A stretch of 15,373 nucleotides of DNA from Methanocorpusculum sp. GTDB lineage: Archaea; Halobacteriota; Methanomicrobia; Methanomicrobiales; Methanocorpusculaceae. The notes beneath the pieces are model-generated. The model worked only from the letters and a program-made list of their open reading frames with translations, was not told where the DNA came from and did not search any database. Position numbers and translations under genes: made by a program. Below, piece after piece: positions 6,667-13,542 of the stretch. The stretch covers positions 1 to 15,373 of the forward strand of contig JAGARL010000102.1 of the NCBI GenBank assembly GCA_017622255.1, read 5' to 3'. How positions within the stretch are numbered: position 1 is the stretch's first letter; the number at the start of each line of letters is the position of its first letter.

Positions 6667-7167
6667 TTACTCTTCAACAACAACACGAACCGGGGTCGGG
6701 AGCTTGTATCCGCTGTGGAGTAAAGCGTCCTTTGCCTGGTCGATGTACTGCGGGTTGGTCCAGATGGTGAAGACCTTCTGTCTCGGCTGGACACGTGCTG
6801 CAGTTCCGACTGCCTTACCGAATGCAAGTCTCATACCCTCAGAAACACGGTCTGCACCTGCTCCGGTTGCGTATTTGTGCTCACGGAGAACGTGGTGCGG
6901 GTAGGTTCTGATCTTTAAGTGGAAGTTGTTCTTACCAATAGAGTTGACAAGGCGTCTGTTCATATTGATACGTGCTGCTTCCATTGCGGTGTGGCGAATC
7001 TGACATCCCTCTAATGCTTCGAGGTGAATTGCTACCGGGAAATCTGCGGAGAGGTTTCCCATATCGAACTGAACAACCTTACATCCTGGGACACCACCCA
7101 TATACTGGCGGCGGCAGTATGCCTTCTTGGCAAGGTTGCGGTACATCTTTGCTGGCTTTCTTACCAT
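6667..7167 (-). CDS. rpl10e: 50S ribosomal protein L10e (uL16 family)
   Basis: A 166-residue archaeal large-subunit ribosomal protein of the L10e/L16 family. It binds 23S rRNA near the A site and helps accommodate tRNA. Recognisable blocks are [12 protein letters not shown] at the N-terminus, [43 protein letters not shown] and [20 protein letters not shown]. Length is normal for archaea and all basic RNA-contact segments are present. Unlike the leaderless genes around it, it has a strong Shine-Dalgarno AGGAGG (plus-strand 7176-7181), 8 nt before the ATG at 7167, and a TATA-like box about 50 nt upstream, so its message has a real leader. It lies 54 nt after the ABC ATPase gene on the same strand but probably has its own promoter. 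Confidence 0.97.
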   Translation of the reverse strand: MVRKPAKMYRNLAKKAYCRRQYMGGVPGCKVVQFDMGNLSADFPVAIHLEALEGCQIRHTAMEAARINMNRRLVNSIGKNNFHLKIRTYPHHVLREHKYATGAGADRVSEGMRLAFGKAVGTAARVQPRQKVFTIWTNPQYIDQAKDALLHSGYKLPTPVRVVVEE

Positions 7168-7175
7168 GTTAGTAT

Positions 7176-7222
7176 CCTCCTAGCTCTCTAAATGTGCTAA
7201 TTATGTTAGACGAGTATCATAT
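7176..7222 (-). promoter_or_regulatory. Promoter and Shine-Dalgarno of L10e
   Basis: TTTAATAT on the - strand (plus 7215-7222) is a TATA box about 50 nt before the ATG. It overlaps the stop codon of the ABC ATPase gene. AGGAGG (plus 7176-7181) is the ribosome binding site. This gives a predicted leader of roughly 25 nt. Confidence 0.55.
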
Positions 7223-8010
7223 TAAAGGTTCGCATTCTCCTGCTCAAGTTCCTCGATAACACCAAGGACAGTTTTGCGCAGGCTTGCAAACTCAACGCTC
7301 GTTCTGTCGCGCGGACGCGGCAGCGGATTTTCGTAAATCTCATGGATTCTGCCCGGTCTCGGCGTCAGAATCACAATCTTGTCAGCGAGGAAAACAGCCT
7401 CATCCACGCTGTGCGTGACAAAGAGAATCGTCTTCTTCGTCTTCTCCCAGATTTCGAGAAGTTCTCTCTGCATCTTGTTTCTGGTCTGGGCATCAAGCGC
7501 GCCGAACGGCTCATCCATCAGCATGACAGCAGGCTCGCTTGCAAGAGCACGGGCTACAGCCGCGCGCTGACGCATACCGCCGGAAAGCTCATACGGGTAA
7601 CTGTTTCCAAAGTCCTGGAGACCGACAAGCTCCAGATACTCAGCAACCTTTGCCTCGCGCATCTCCTTTGGGACCTTCATCATCTCAAGACCGAAGCCCA
7701 CATTCTCAGCGATAGTCCGCCACGGGTACAGCGAATACTCCTGGAACACCATGGTCATCATCGGAGACGGACCGTCGACGATTTTTCCGTCGATTTCAAC
7801 CGTTCCCGCTGTCGGCACATCCAGACCGCCGATCATGCGAAGGAGTGTCGTCTTACCGCATCCCGAAGGACCTAAGAGACAGACAAACTCGCCGTCATGC
7901 ACTTCCAGATTCACATCCTCAAGGGCAGTGACCGTGCCTTTCTTGGTGAAGAACTGCTTTGTTGCGTGCTCCACCTTCACCCAGACCTTATCCCAGTCGG
8001 TTTCCGTCAT
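7222..8010 (-). CDS. ABC importer ATPase, nitrate/sulfonate/taurine family
   Basis: A 262-residue ATP-binding subunit of the SsuB/TauB/NrtD type. It energises uptake together with the permease and lipoprotein encoded upstream. All motifs are intact: Walker A GPSGCGKT (47-54), Q-loop MVFQEYSLYPW (87-97, Q90), signature ELSGGMRQR (141-149), Walker B VMLMDEP (162-168, catalytic E167), D-loop GALD and H-loop FVTHS (197-201, H200). The ATG at 8010 overlaps the permease stop by four bases (ATGA), so permease and ATPase are translationally coupled. The substrate cannot be read from the ATPase; sulfonates, taurine, nitrate, bicarbonate and pyrimidine precursors are all carried by this family. Confidence 0.95.
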   Translation of the reverse strand: MTETDWDKVWVKVEHATKQFFTKKGTVTALEDVNLEVHDGEFVCLLGPSGCGKTTLLRMIGGLDVPTAGTVEIDGKIVDGPSPMMTMVFQEYSLYPWRTIAENVGFGLEMMKVPKEMREAKVAEYLELVGLQDFGNSYPYELSGGMRQRAAVARALASEPAVMLMDEPFGALDAQTRNKMQRELLEIWEKTKKTILFVTHSVDEAVFLADKIVILTPRPGRIHEIYENPLPRPRDRTSVEFASLRKTVLGVIEELEQENANL

Positions 8011-8768
8011 TTGTCAAGCACCTCCCATGCAAACTTCTTCTTCTGCACAATGCGGAACAGCTGGTCGGCGGCAATTCCGATGATTCCTATAGCGACCATT
8101 CCCGCGATAATTACCTGAATCTGACTGAAATTGTACGAGTACATAATCAGATAGCCAAGACCGGAAGATGCTCCCGGCATCATTTCTGCGGCAACCACAC
8201 TCATCCAGGCAATACCAAAACCAAGACGCAGACCGTTACAGATAGCAGGACCTGCGGCAGGCAGGAGAACCTTGGATAAGACCTGACGGTCGTTTGCCTG
8301 ATAGATTTTTGCTGTCTCAACCCAGCTCTTCTTGACACGGGAAACACCGTCAATCGTGTTTACCAGAATCGGGAAGAAACAACCGATAACGATAATAAAG
8401 ACAATCGAACTCATACCGATACCAAACCAGGCAAGGGAAAGCGGAACCCAGGCCATCGGCGGAATCGGGCGGAGAATCTGAATTAATCCGTCACAGAAGT
8501 TCTCAAGTCTCGGATAGCGGCCGAGAATAATTCCAAGCGGCACCGCAATTACACAGGCGATGACAAATCCGGTCACCACACGCGTAATACTGACAACCGC
8601 GTTGCTGACCAGGCTTCCGCTTCCGTAAATGTCAGCAAACGGCGTTAGGAATACCGCGAATACTTCCTCTACCCGCGGCAGAATATAGGGGTTATTTACC
8701 AGAACCGCTGCAATCTCCCAGATAACTACCGCAAGTATCGGGAGAATGAGCTTCGTATACCATTTCAT
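8007..8768 (-). CDS. ABC importer permease, nitrate/sulfonate/taurine family
   Basis: A 253-residue inner-membrane subunit of the SsuC/TauC type (binding-protein-dependent transport permease). Hydrophobic segments lie near 5-24, 58-82, 104-117, 119-138, 183-196 and 216-236, giving about six membrane spans. The cytoplasmic EAA loop that docks on the ATPase is at about 151-170 (ETAKIYQANDRQVLSKVLLP). The Gly of the consensus is replaced by Gln157, while the end LLP is kept. It overlaps the ATPase gene by four bases. The start ATG at 8768 lacks a Shine-Dalgarno, and a T7 tract separates it from the lipoprotein gene, so expression may be lower than that of the binding protein. Confidence 0.93.
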   Translation of the reverse strand: MKWYTKLILPILAVVIWEIAAVLVNNPYILPRVEEVFAVFLTPFADIYGSGSLVSNAVVSITRVVTGFVIACVIAVPLGIILGRYPRLENFCDGLIQILRPIPPMAWVPLSLAWFGIGMSSIVFIIVIGCFFPILVNTIDGVSRVKKSWVETAKIYQANDRQVLSKVLLPAAGPAICNGLRLGFGIAWMSVVAAEMMPGASSGLGYLIMYSYNFSQIQVIIAGMVAIGIIGIAADQLFRIVQKKKFAWEVLDK

Positions 8769-8828
8769 TTCTACATATATAAGGGGCTTTCAGCCTTAAT
8801 CAAACATACGGAAAACACACAAAAAAAG
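8769..8828 (-). terminator. Intra-operon attenuator between binding protein and permease
   Basis: On the - strand, T7 (A7 on + at 8821-8827) follows the binding-protein stop after one base. Then come a weak TATA-like TTTGATTA (plus 8796-8803) about 31 nt before the permease ATG and a TTATATAT (plus 8775-8782) only about 10 nt before it. Partial termination here would give more binding protein than permease; a weak internal promoter is also possible. Confidence 0.4.
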
Positions 8829-10046
8829 TTAGGCAGATTTGGTTGCATAACCAATGCCTGCGGAGTCAAGAGCCTCCTTTAACTGGACATCCTGAATAGA
8901 GCCAAGCTGCGGGTCAGCGATAACAACCGGTTTTCCTTCTGCACTGCGCTCTTTAATCCATGCAACAAAGCTGTCCCAGTCGTCAGCCGGAGCATCGTCT
9001 GCTACGAGGAGACCGGATCCGTTCATCATAATCGGTGCTAAGATCTTGATGTCAACAGCGCTGGATGCCTTGTCGATTGCAGAGACAAACGGCGGGGTTC
9101 CGGCGACTGCATACTGAATCTGATTCTGCTGGAGCAGAGTCATCAACTGCGGTCCTGCACTTCCCTCGATGAGTTTGACGTCACAGACCTTCTTGCCGTT
9201 GACATAGAGTTCTGCTTTGTCAATCTTTCCAACCTTCTCGGAGACCGGCTTTAAGTAGGTGTTGTAGTTGTCCTTGAAGAACTTCCAGTCCTTTAAGAGG
9301 ACGAAGAGCGGTCCGTCGTGGTCAGACGGAAGGTATCCAATAGAGATTTCCTGCACTGCGGTCTTCGGGTCTAAGAATTTGCCGGACGCTAAAATGTCCT
9401 GTGCTGCATCGTAGGCAGAGAAGTCAAAGAGCAGAGCTTCAGTTTCCTCACTGTTGGTGTTTGCAAGCTTTCCGGTAACTAATCCTAAGTCACGCTGGGA
9501 CTTGACGAAGTCCTCGTTGCTTGTAATCCATGCATCAGTAACCTCTCCGGAGAACAGGATGGTCGGAATGGATGCCTTCATGACATCAAGGGAATCAACC
9601 TTGACATCTCCGTAGGTTAACTCACCGTTTGCAAAGAGCCAGTCTGCGATGAGGGCTGCTGACTTGTCCGGGTTTTCGGTGATGTATTCATTGCCGAGAA
9701 TCATCAGGGCAGTTACATCAGCGGCAACCTCCGGGTTTGCAAGGGCATTCGAGTTTGCACCGAACACACAGCAGGTGTGTCCTTCCCATTTGCCTGCCGG
9801 CGGAAGGTCTTCGGAGTAGGAGACGACTTTTCCGACACCGCTTTCTTCGATACCGGCAACAAACGGCTGCCAGGTAATTACTGCGTCAACCGCTTCGGAA
9901 TCCAGGAGCTGTGCCATAGTTCCGGGAGCGGAATATAAGATTTCCACTCTGTCGCCGGAAGTTCCGTTGTCCACACAGCCGGCTGAGAAGACGACTGCGG
10001 CACAGAGAAGAACTGCTGCGGCAAGTACAAGATGCTTTTTCTGCAT
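8829..10046 (-). CDS. ABC importer substrate-binding lipoprotein with halves in swapped order (circularly permuted NMT1/SsuA type)
   Basis: A 405-residue exported lipoprotein: signal peptide 1-23 with lipobox SAGC (lipid-bearing Cys24). It belongs to the NMT1/SsuA-like binding proteins and delivers substrate to the permease and ATPase encoded next. The order of its halves is unusual. Residues 33-212 carry what is normally the C-terminal half: AQLLDSEAVDAVITWQPFVA (45-64), then LPPAGKWEGHTCCVF (81-95), YITENPDKSA, and the terminal LLFDFSAYDAA. Residues 232-405 then carry what is normally the N-terminal half: ISIGYLPSDHDGPLFVLLKD, ANVKL-like CDVKLIEG, LMTLLQQNQIQYAVAGTPP, LVADDAPADDWDSF and the closing GSIQDVQLKEALDSAGIGY. 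In ordinary relatives the text at 385-401 runs on into the text at 33-64. A linker (213-231) joins the old ends. The start at 10046 has a TATA box 27 nt upstream. Confidence 0.88.
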   Translation of the reverse strand: MQKKHLVLAAAVLLCAAVVFSAGCVDNGTSGDRVEILYSAPGTMAQLLDSEAVDAVITWQPFVAGIEESGVGKVVSYSEDLPPAGKWEGHTCCVFGANSNALANPEVAADVTALMILGNEYITENPDKSAALIADWLFANGELTYGDVKVDSLDVMKASIPTILFSGEVTDAWITSNEDFVKSQRDLGLVTGKLANTNSEETEALLFDFSAYDAAQDILASGKFLDPKTAVQEISIGYLPSDHDGPLFVLLKDWKFFKDNYNTYLKPVSEKVGKIDKAELYVNGKKVCDVKLIEGSAGPQLMTLLQQNQIQYAVAGTPPFVSAIDKASSAVDIKILAPIMMNGSGLLVADDAPADDWDSFVAWIKERSAEGKPVVIADPQLGSIQDVQLKEALDSAGIGYATKSA

Positions 10047-10069
10047 GATTTTATTTAGGGCAGATTCGC

Positions 10070-10077
10070 ATATATAC
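10070..10077 (-). promoter_or_regulatory. TATA box of the ABC importer operon
   Basis: GTATATAT on the - strand, centred 27 nt before the ATG at 10046. There is no Shine-Dalgarno, so a leaderless start is likely. A 6-bp dyad GAAGAT/ATCTTC (10102-10107 and 10124-10129) lies just upstream and could be an operator. Confidence 0.55.
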
Positions 10078-10177
10078 TATTCTGACGAGAGAGATAATTT
10101 AGAAGATGCACAGAATACAGTATATCTTCCGAATTGATGCAGTGTATAATTTGGCAGACTGAAATTATCATTTTGAA

Positions 10178-10191
10178 GATTGCCGGCAATC
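10178..10191. promoter_or_regulatory. 14-bp perfect palindrome upstream of panE, candidate operator
   Basis: GATTGCCGGCAATC is its own reverse complement. It ends directly before the TATA-like box of the panE gene (10194-10202), the usual place for a BRE element. An outer inverted pair, CATTTTGA (10169-10176) and TCAAAATG (10207-10214), brackets both palindrome and TATA box. The position suits a regulator that blocks or helps transcription factor B binding (inference). Confidence 0.5.
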
Positions 10192-10193
10192 AG

Positions 10194-10202
10194 TTATTTT
10201 AT
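10194..10202 (+). promoter_or_regulatory. TATA-like box of panE-mobA
   Basis: TTATTTTAT centred about 33 nt before the ATG at 10232, with no Shine-Dalgarno following. It is flanked by the palindrome at 10178-10191. Confidence 0.5.
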
Positions 10203-10231
10203 GGTATCAAAATGCCCATAAGTATAGAAGA

Positions 10232-11146
10232 ATGCGAATCTTAGTACTTGGCGCAGGAGCAGTGGGCCTTACCGTTGCGGCACAGCTTTCCAGACACGCA
10301 GAGGTGTTTGCCGTGTGCAGGGAGCGCTGTGTTTCTGCAATATCAGAACATAATTTTACCATGACCGGTATCTGGGGAGAGAGAACGCTTCCCCTTTCCG
10401 TCGGCACAAAACCGCCGGAAGGTCCATGGGACTATATTATTATCTCCACCAAATCCGCCGCAACCCGCGGCATCTGTGAGGAATACTGCGACATCTTCGG
10501 CGATGCGGAAGTGGTTTCTCTCCAGAACGGTATCGGAAACGAGGAAGTCATTGCGGAATATACGAAAAATGTCATCGGGGCAATGATTATCACCGGATTC
10601 GAGTGGGTTTCTGATTCGGAAATCCATGTCTCCGTGGACGGCGGCGAGACGGTTTTCGGCAGATTCCCGGGAGGGGTTGACGAGAAAGTCACCGCCCTTT
10701 CTGACCTGTTTAACCAGTGCGGTATGCGAAGCATCGCATCCGAAAATGTCCGCGGTGCTGTCTGGAGCAAAGCCTTCTACAGCTGTTCCCTAAATCCGTT
10801 AGGTGCGGTAATGGAGTGTCCGTATGGAGAACTCCTGCAGACTCCTGCCTGGAATATTATTGAGGGCATTGTCCGCGAGGCGTTTGCGGTCTCTACCGCA
10901 GAAGGTGTTGAGCTTCCGCAGAAGACGGCAGATGAATATCTCGAATATCTGAAAGTACAAAAGATTCCGCCGACAGCCGCCCACTACAGTTCCATGTATC
11001 AGGATATCATGGCAAAGCGTCTGACCGAAGTTGATTTCATCAACGGCGCTATTGTAAACCTTGGAAAGAAGCACGGAATTCCAACACCGGTCAATGAGAC
11101 CATTGTAAACCTGACACACTTCAAGGAGGGGCTGAAGTGCCGATAA
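10232..11146 (+). CDS. panE: 2-dehydropantoate 2-reductase (ketopantoate reductase)
   Basis: A 304-residue NAD(P)H-dependent enzyme that reduces ketopantoate to pantoate, a step of coenzyme A synthesis. In archaea, pantoate then goes through pantoate kinase. Rossmann motif GAGAVG at 7-12; active-site residues are K74 (STKSAAT), N99 (LQNGIGN), K180 (AVWSKAF) and N188 (SLNPLGAV). The C-terminal helical domain carries SSMYQDIMAKRLTEVDFINGA and IPTPVNETI, as in the family. Length is typical. The first beta strand MRILVLGAG starts at the chosen ATG, which has a TATA box about 33 nt upstream. It overlaps the next gene by 10 nt. Confidence 0.95.
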   Translation: MRILVLGAGAVGLTVAAQLSRHAEVFAVCRERCVSAISEHNFTMTGIWGERTLPLSVGTKPPEGPWDYIIISTKSAATRGICEEYCDIFGDAEVVSLQNGIGNEEVIAEYTKNVIGAMIITGFEWVSDSEIHVSVDGGETVFGRFPGGVDEKVTALSDLFNQCGMRSIASENVRGAVWSKAFYSCSLNPLGAVMECPYGELLQTPAWNIIEGIVREAFAVSTAEGVELPQKTADEYLEYLKVQKIPPTAAHYSSMYQDIMAKRLTEVDFINGAIVNLGKKHGIPTPVNETIVNLTHFKEGLKCR

Positions 11147-11763
11147 GGTCTGCAATGATTCTGGCAGGAGGAGAGGCCAAGCGCGTCAACGGCCGCGAGA
11201 AGTATTTCTTCTCCTACAAGGGATGTTCATTTATCTCCCGCCTGGTCATGACCTTTACCGGAATCACGGATGAGATTCTCATCGTCGCGAAGAACGAAAA
11301 ACAGACCGCACACTTCGCAGGCCTTCCGGACATCGTCCGCTGTACCTGGGATAAAGAGCCGGGACTTGGTCCTATCGGCGGTATCGCTTCGGGAATTGAT
11401 GAGATTAAAGGCGAGACGGTCTTTATCTCCGCCTGCGACATGCCGACGATTCACAAACCAATCGTCTCTTACCTCTTCGACAACATCGAGGACTATGATG
11501 TGATTATTCCGGAATGGGAAAACGCCAACATGGAGCCCTTACACGCCGTTTACCGCGTGTCTGCGGTAAAGGAATACCTGAAAACGCACACCGACGCGTC
11601 GCTCCATGCAATGATTCTCGCACTGAACACCAAGCGCGTGTCTCCGGAAGAGTTCCGCGAGTTCGACCCGGAGCTTGAGACGTTTAGAAACGTCAATACC
11701 TTAGATGAACTCCTGGCTATGGGGCCTGAGGCTTCGTATCAGGAGAAGCATCCGGAAAAATAA
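11137..11763 (+). CDS. mobA: MobA-like nucleotidyltransferase (probable molybdenum cofactor guanylyltransferase)
   Basis: A 208-residue NTP-transferase. MobA joins GMP to molybdopterin to make the guanine-dinucleotide cofactor, as used by molybdenum or tungsten formylmethanofuran and formate dehydrogenases. Motifs: LAGGEAKRVNGREK (9-22; K22 and the Gly-rich loop bind GTP), GPIGGI (78-83), ISACDMP (97-103, metal-binding D101) and PLHAVY (134-139), the last being typical of MobA. The loop has EAKRVNG where many MobA have S.RMG, so a related CTP- or GTP-using transferase remains possible. The GTG at 11137 is preferred over the in-frame ATG at 11155 because AGGAGGGG (11123-11130) sits six nt before it. 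It overlaps the panE stop, so the two are coupled. A T9 tract follows the stop. Confidence 0.88.
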   Translation: MPIRSAMILAGGEAKRVNGREKYFFSYKGCSFISRLVMTFTGITDEILIVAKNEKQTAHFAGLPDIVRCTWDKEPGLGPIGGIASGIDEIKGETVFISACDMPTIHKPIVSYLFDNIEDYDVIIPEWENANMEPLHAVYRVSAVKEYLKTHTDASLHAMILALNTKRVSPEEFREFDPELETFRNVNTLDELLAMGPEASYQEKHPEK

Positions 11764-11772
11764 TTTTTTTTT
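11764..11772 (+). terminator. T9 terminator of panE-mobA
   Basis: T9 starts directly after the mobA TAA stop. It overlaps the stop codon of the convergent small membrane protein gene (11771-11773), so the two genes are packed tail to tail with 7 nt between them. Confidence 0.65.
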
Positions 11773-11953
11773 ACTGACGCTCTTTCTGTGCTTTTCTCTG
11801 GAAAAGAACCGAGAGGCTGATAAATACTGCCGCAAGCGCGATATCAACCGCAAACTGCGAAACACTGCCGACAGACAGCATCAGGATGCCGCTTATCATC
11901 CAGCAGACGGCACATAACAGAAAACAGATGCTTGCAGCCCGTTCTTTTTTCAT
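11771..11953 (-). CDS. Small two-helix membrane protein, unknown function
   Basis: A 60-residue protein. It has a short basic start (MKKERA), two hydrophobic segments at about 7-29 (ASICFLLCAVCWMISGILML) and 33-52 (FAVDIALAAVFISLSVLF), and a basic tail (QRKAQKERQ). That layout predicts a hairpin in the membrane with both ends in the cytoplasm. I do not recognise a family. A TATA-like TTTTAT lies about 29 nt upstream of the ATG at 11953, as for other leaderless genes here. It lies 39 nt after the MFS exporter gene on the same strand and ends tail to tail with mobA. It is probably a real gene because composition and spacing fit, but no homology is claimed. Confidence 0.6.
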   Translation of the reverse strand: MKKERAASICFLLCAVCWMISGILMLSVGSVSQFAVDIALAAVFISLSVLFQRKAQKERQ

Positions 11954-11979
11954 GCAGAAAAATACGTACTCAGGATAGA

Positions 11980-12006
11980 TAAAACAGGGGGGTTATGCCT
12001 GTTTTA
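11980..12006 (-). terminator. 9-bp hairpin at the end of the MFS gene, overlapping the next promoter
   Basis: TAAAACAGG (11980-11988) is the exact reverse complement of CCTGTTTTA (11998-12006), with a 9-nt loop that contains the MFS stop codon. On the - strand the second arm ends in TTTTA, and that same TTTTAT is the likely TATA box of the small membrane protein gene. The element therefore seems to end one transcript and start another. Confidence 0.5.
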
Positions 12007-13447
12007 ATCTGCTCTCTTTGACAAACAGACAAATCACAAACGCGACGACAGCCAGCGACATAGAGACAAAGAAGCACAGGTCAAATCCTGACGTCAGAAT
12101 ACCTGCCGCAACATCCTGCAGAGGGCGGGTTGTGATATCCGTGTGTTTTGCAATTGCCTTTACTCCTGCAATTAAGAGCAGGTTGAAGAAGGCGATACCG
12201 ATAGTCATGGGGGCAAAGCGCTCAAGGCCTGTGATACTGGAAACCATGCCGTTTTTCTCCGGCTTAACCGAGCCCATCAGAAGTGTGGTGGCGGTTGTCG
12301 TGGTAAGGCCCACACCAAAACCGATAAGCGCCAAACCAAGTACGATAATTCCCAGGCCCGAGACCGGACTGATTTTCGAGAGGAAGAAGTAGCCAAGCGC
12401 AAGAATGGCAACGCCGGATAAAATCAGCACCCGGATTTTGCCCACCATCTTCGCATAAATCTGGCCCGAGAGAACGCCTGCTGTCATAATTCCCAAGGAC
12501 ATCACCGTCAGCACCAGACCGGACTCAAAGGTTGACAGGGACTGAATCAGCTGGAGATAGAACGGAAGCAGATACTGTGCGCCGGCAAGCGTGAAGTACA
12601 TCACACAAAGCACCACATTCAGCAGAAGGAAGGACGGATTCTTAAACAGATTCAGGTCCAGAATCGGGGACTTCACCTTCTTTTCGCAGACAATAAATGC
12701 GGCGATACAGAGAACCGCAAGGACAATGCAGATGAGAACCGGAGCAGATGTCCAGCCGAGCTTGTATCCTTCGGAGAACGCATACAGAAGCGCTGCAAGA
12801 CCGACGAAAATAAGAACTGCTCCTGCACCGTCAAATCCTTTGAGCGTGAACTTTGCCTTTTCATCCCTTGGAAGCACAAAAATTCCCAGAATCAGCGCGG
12901 CAATACCGACCGGGACGTTGATGTAGAAAATCCAGTTCCAGGAAAGATACTCGGTCAACAGACCGCCAAGTGTCGGTCCAAGCGCCATACCGAGAGATGC
13001 GAACAGCACAACAACCGACATACCCTTCGCGCGGGCAGCGCCCGGCATATAGCGGGAAAGCATAGCCGGGGCGATAACTGTCATCATCACGCCGCCTAAT
13101 GCCTGGAACACGCGGGAGAGCAGAAGCAGCGAAAACATACCGGTCATCTCCGGCAGGAAACCGCAGGCAAACGAACCGAGCGTAAACAGAACAAAACCGG
13201 TCAGGAAAATCTTCCGGTACCCGATAATATCGGTCAGCTTTCCAACCACCAGAAGCGAACCTGCCATAACCAGCAGATAAATAGTGGAAACCCAGGCAAC
13301 CGAAGAGCTTGGCAGGTCAAAAATATCCGAAATTGTCGGAAGAGCAATATTTACAATCGTGCCGTCAAGAGACGACATAAACGCGGCAAGAGCTGACGAG
13401 AGGATAATCAGCTTCAGCGCTTTACTGGTTGGCGCGCTTGTATCCAT
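11993..13447 (-). CDS. MFS multidrug exporter, DHA2 (EmrB/QacA) family
   Basis: A 484-residue integral membrane protein of the DHA2 drug:H+ antiporter family, with a hydropathy pattern consistent with 14 spans. Family motifs: SSLDGTIVNIALPTI (25-39, motif D1), GKLTDIIGYRKIFLTG (69-84, motif A), SRVFQALGGVMM (motif B) and LGMALGPTLGGLLTEYLSWNWIF (motif C followed by W-W-FY, split here over two segments). Substrate cannot be told. The ATG at 13447 is chosen because MDTSAPTSKALK leads straight into the first span and has a TATA box (TTAATAAT, plus 13470-13478) 27 nt upstream. An in-frame start at 13720 would add 91 residues read antisense through the neighbouring nucleotidyltransferase gene, with no membrane or family character. 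It is divergent from that gene across 95 nt. Confidence 0.9.
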   Translation of the reverse strand: MDTSAPTSKALKLIILSSALAAFMSSLDGTIVNIALPTISDIFDLPSSSVAWVSTIYLLVMAGSLLVVGKLTDIIGYRKIFLTGFVLFTLGSFACGFLPEMTGMFSLLLLSRVFQALGGVMMTVIAPAMLSRYMPGAARAKGMSVVVLFASLGMALGPTLGGLLTEYLSWNWIFYINVPVGIAALILGIFVLPRDEKAKFTLKGFDGAGAVLIFVGLAALLYAFSEGYKLGWTSAPVLICIVLAVLCIAAFIVCEKKVKSPILDLNLFKNPSFLLLNVVLCVMYFTLAGAQYLLPFYLQLIQSLSTFESGLVLTVMSLGIMTAGVLSGQIYAKMVGKIRVLILSGVAILALGYFFLSKISPVSGLGIIVLGLALIGFGVGLTTTTATTLLMGSVKPEKNGMVSSITGLERFAPMTIGIAFFNLLLIAGVKAIAKHTDITTRPLQDVAAGILTSGFDLCFFVSMSLAVVAFVICLFVKESRLKQA

Positions 13448-13469
13448 GCTTTGGTATTTGCATTTCTGA

Positions 13470-13478
13470 ATTATTAAG
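13470..13478 (-). promoter_or_regulatory. TATA box of the MFS exporter gene
   Basis: TTAATAATT on the - strand centred 27 nt before the ATG at 13447, with no Shine-Dalgarno. It supports the shorter start. Confidence 0.5.
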
Positions 13479-13507
13479 GATAGGGTTGCAGACACGTAGG
13501 CGAAGCA

Positions 13508-13514
13508 TTTTATT
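13508..13514 (+). promoter_or_regulatory. TATA-like box of the nucleotidyltransferase gene
   Basis: TTTTATT centred about 32 nt before the ATG at 13543. It lies in the 95-nt divergent gap shared with the MFS gene and supports a start at 13543, not the upstream frame opening. Confidence 0.45.
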
Positions 13515-13542
13515 GCTTTGGCGCACCAATTATCTCGTACGT

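Noticed and set aside
13429..13542. Upstream start of the nucleotidyltransferase gene at 13429
   Set aside because: It would overlap the divergent MFS gene and its promoter; the added residues have no family character, and a TATA box is correctly spaced from the ATG at 13543.
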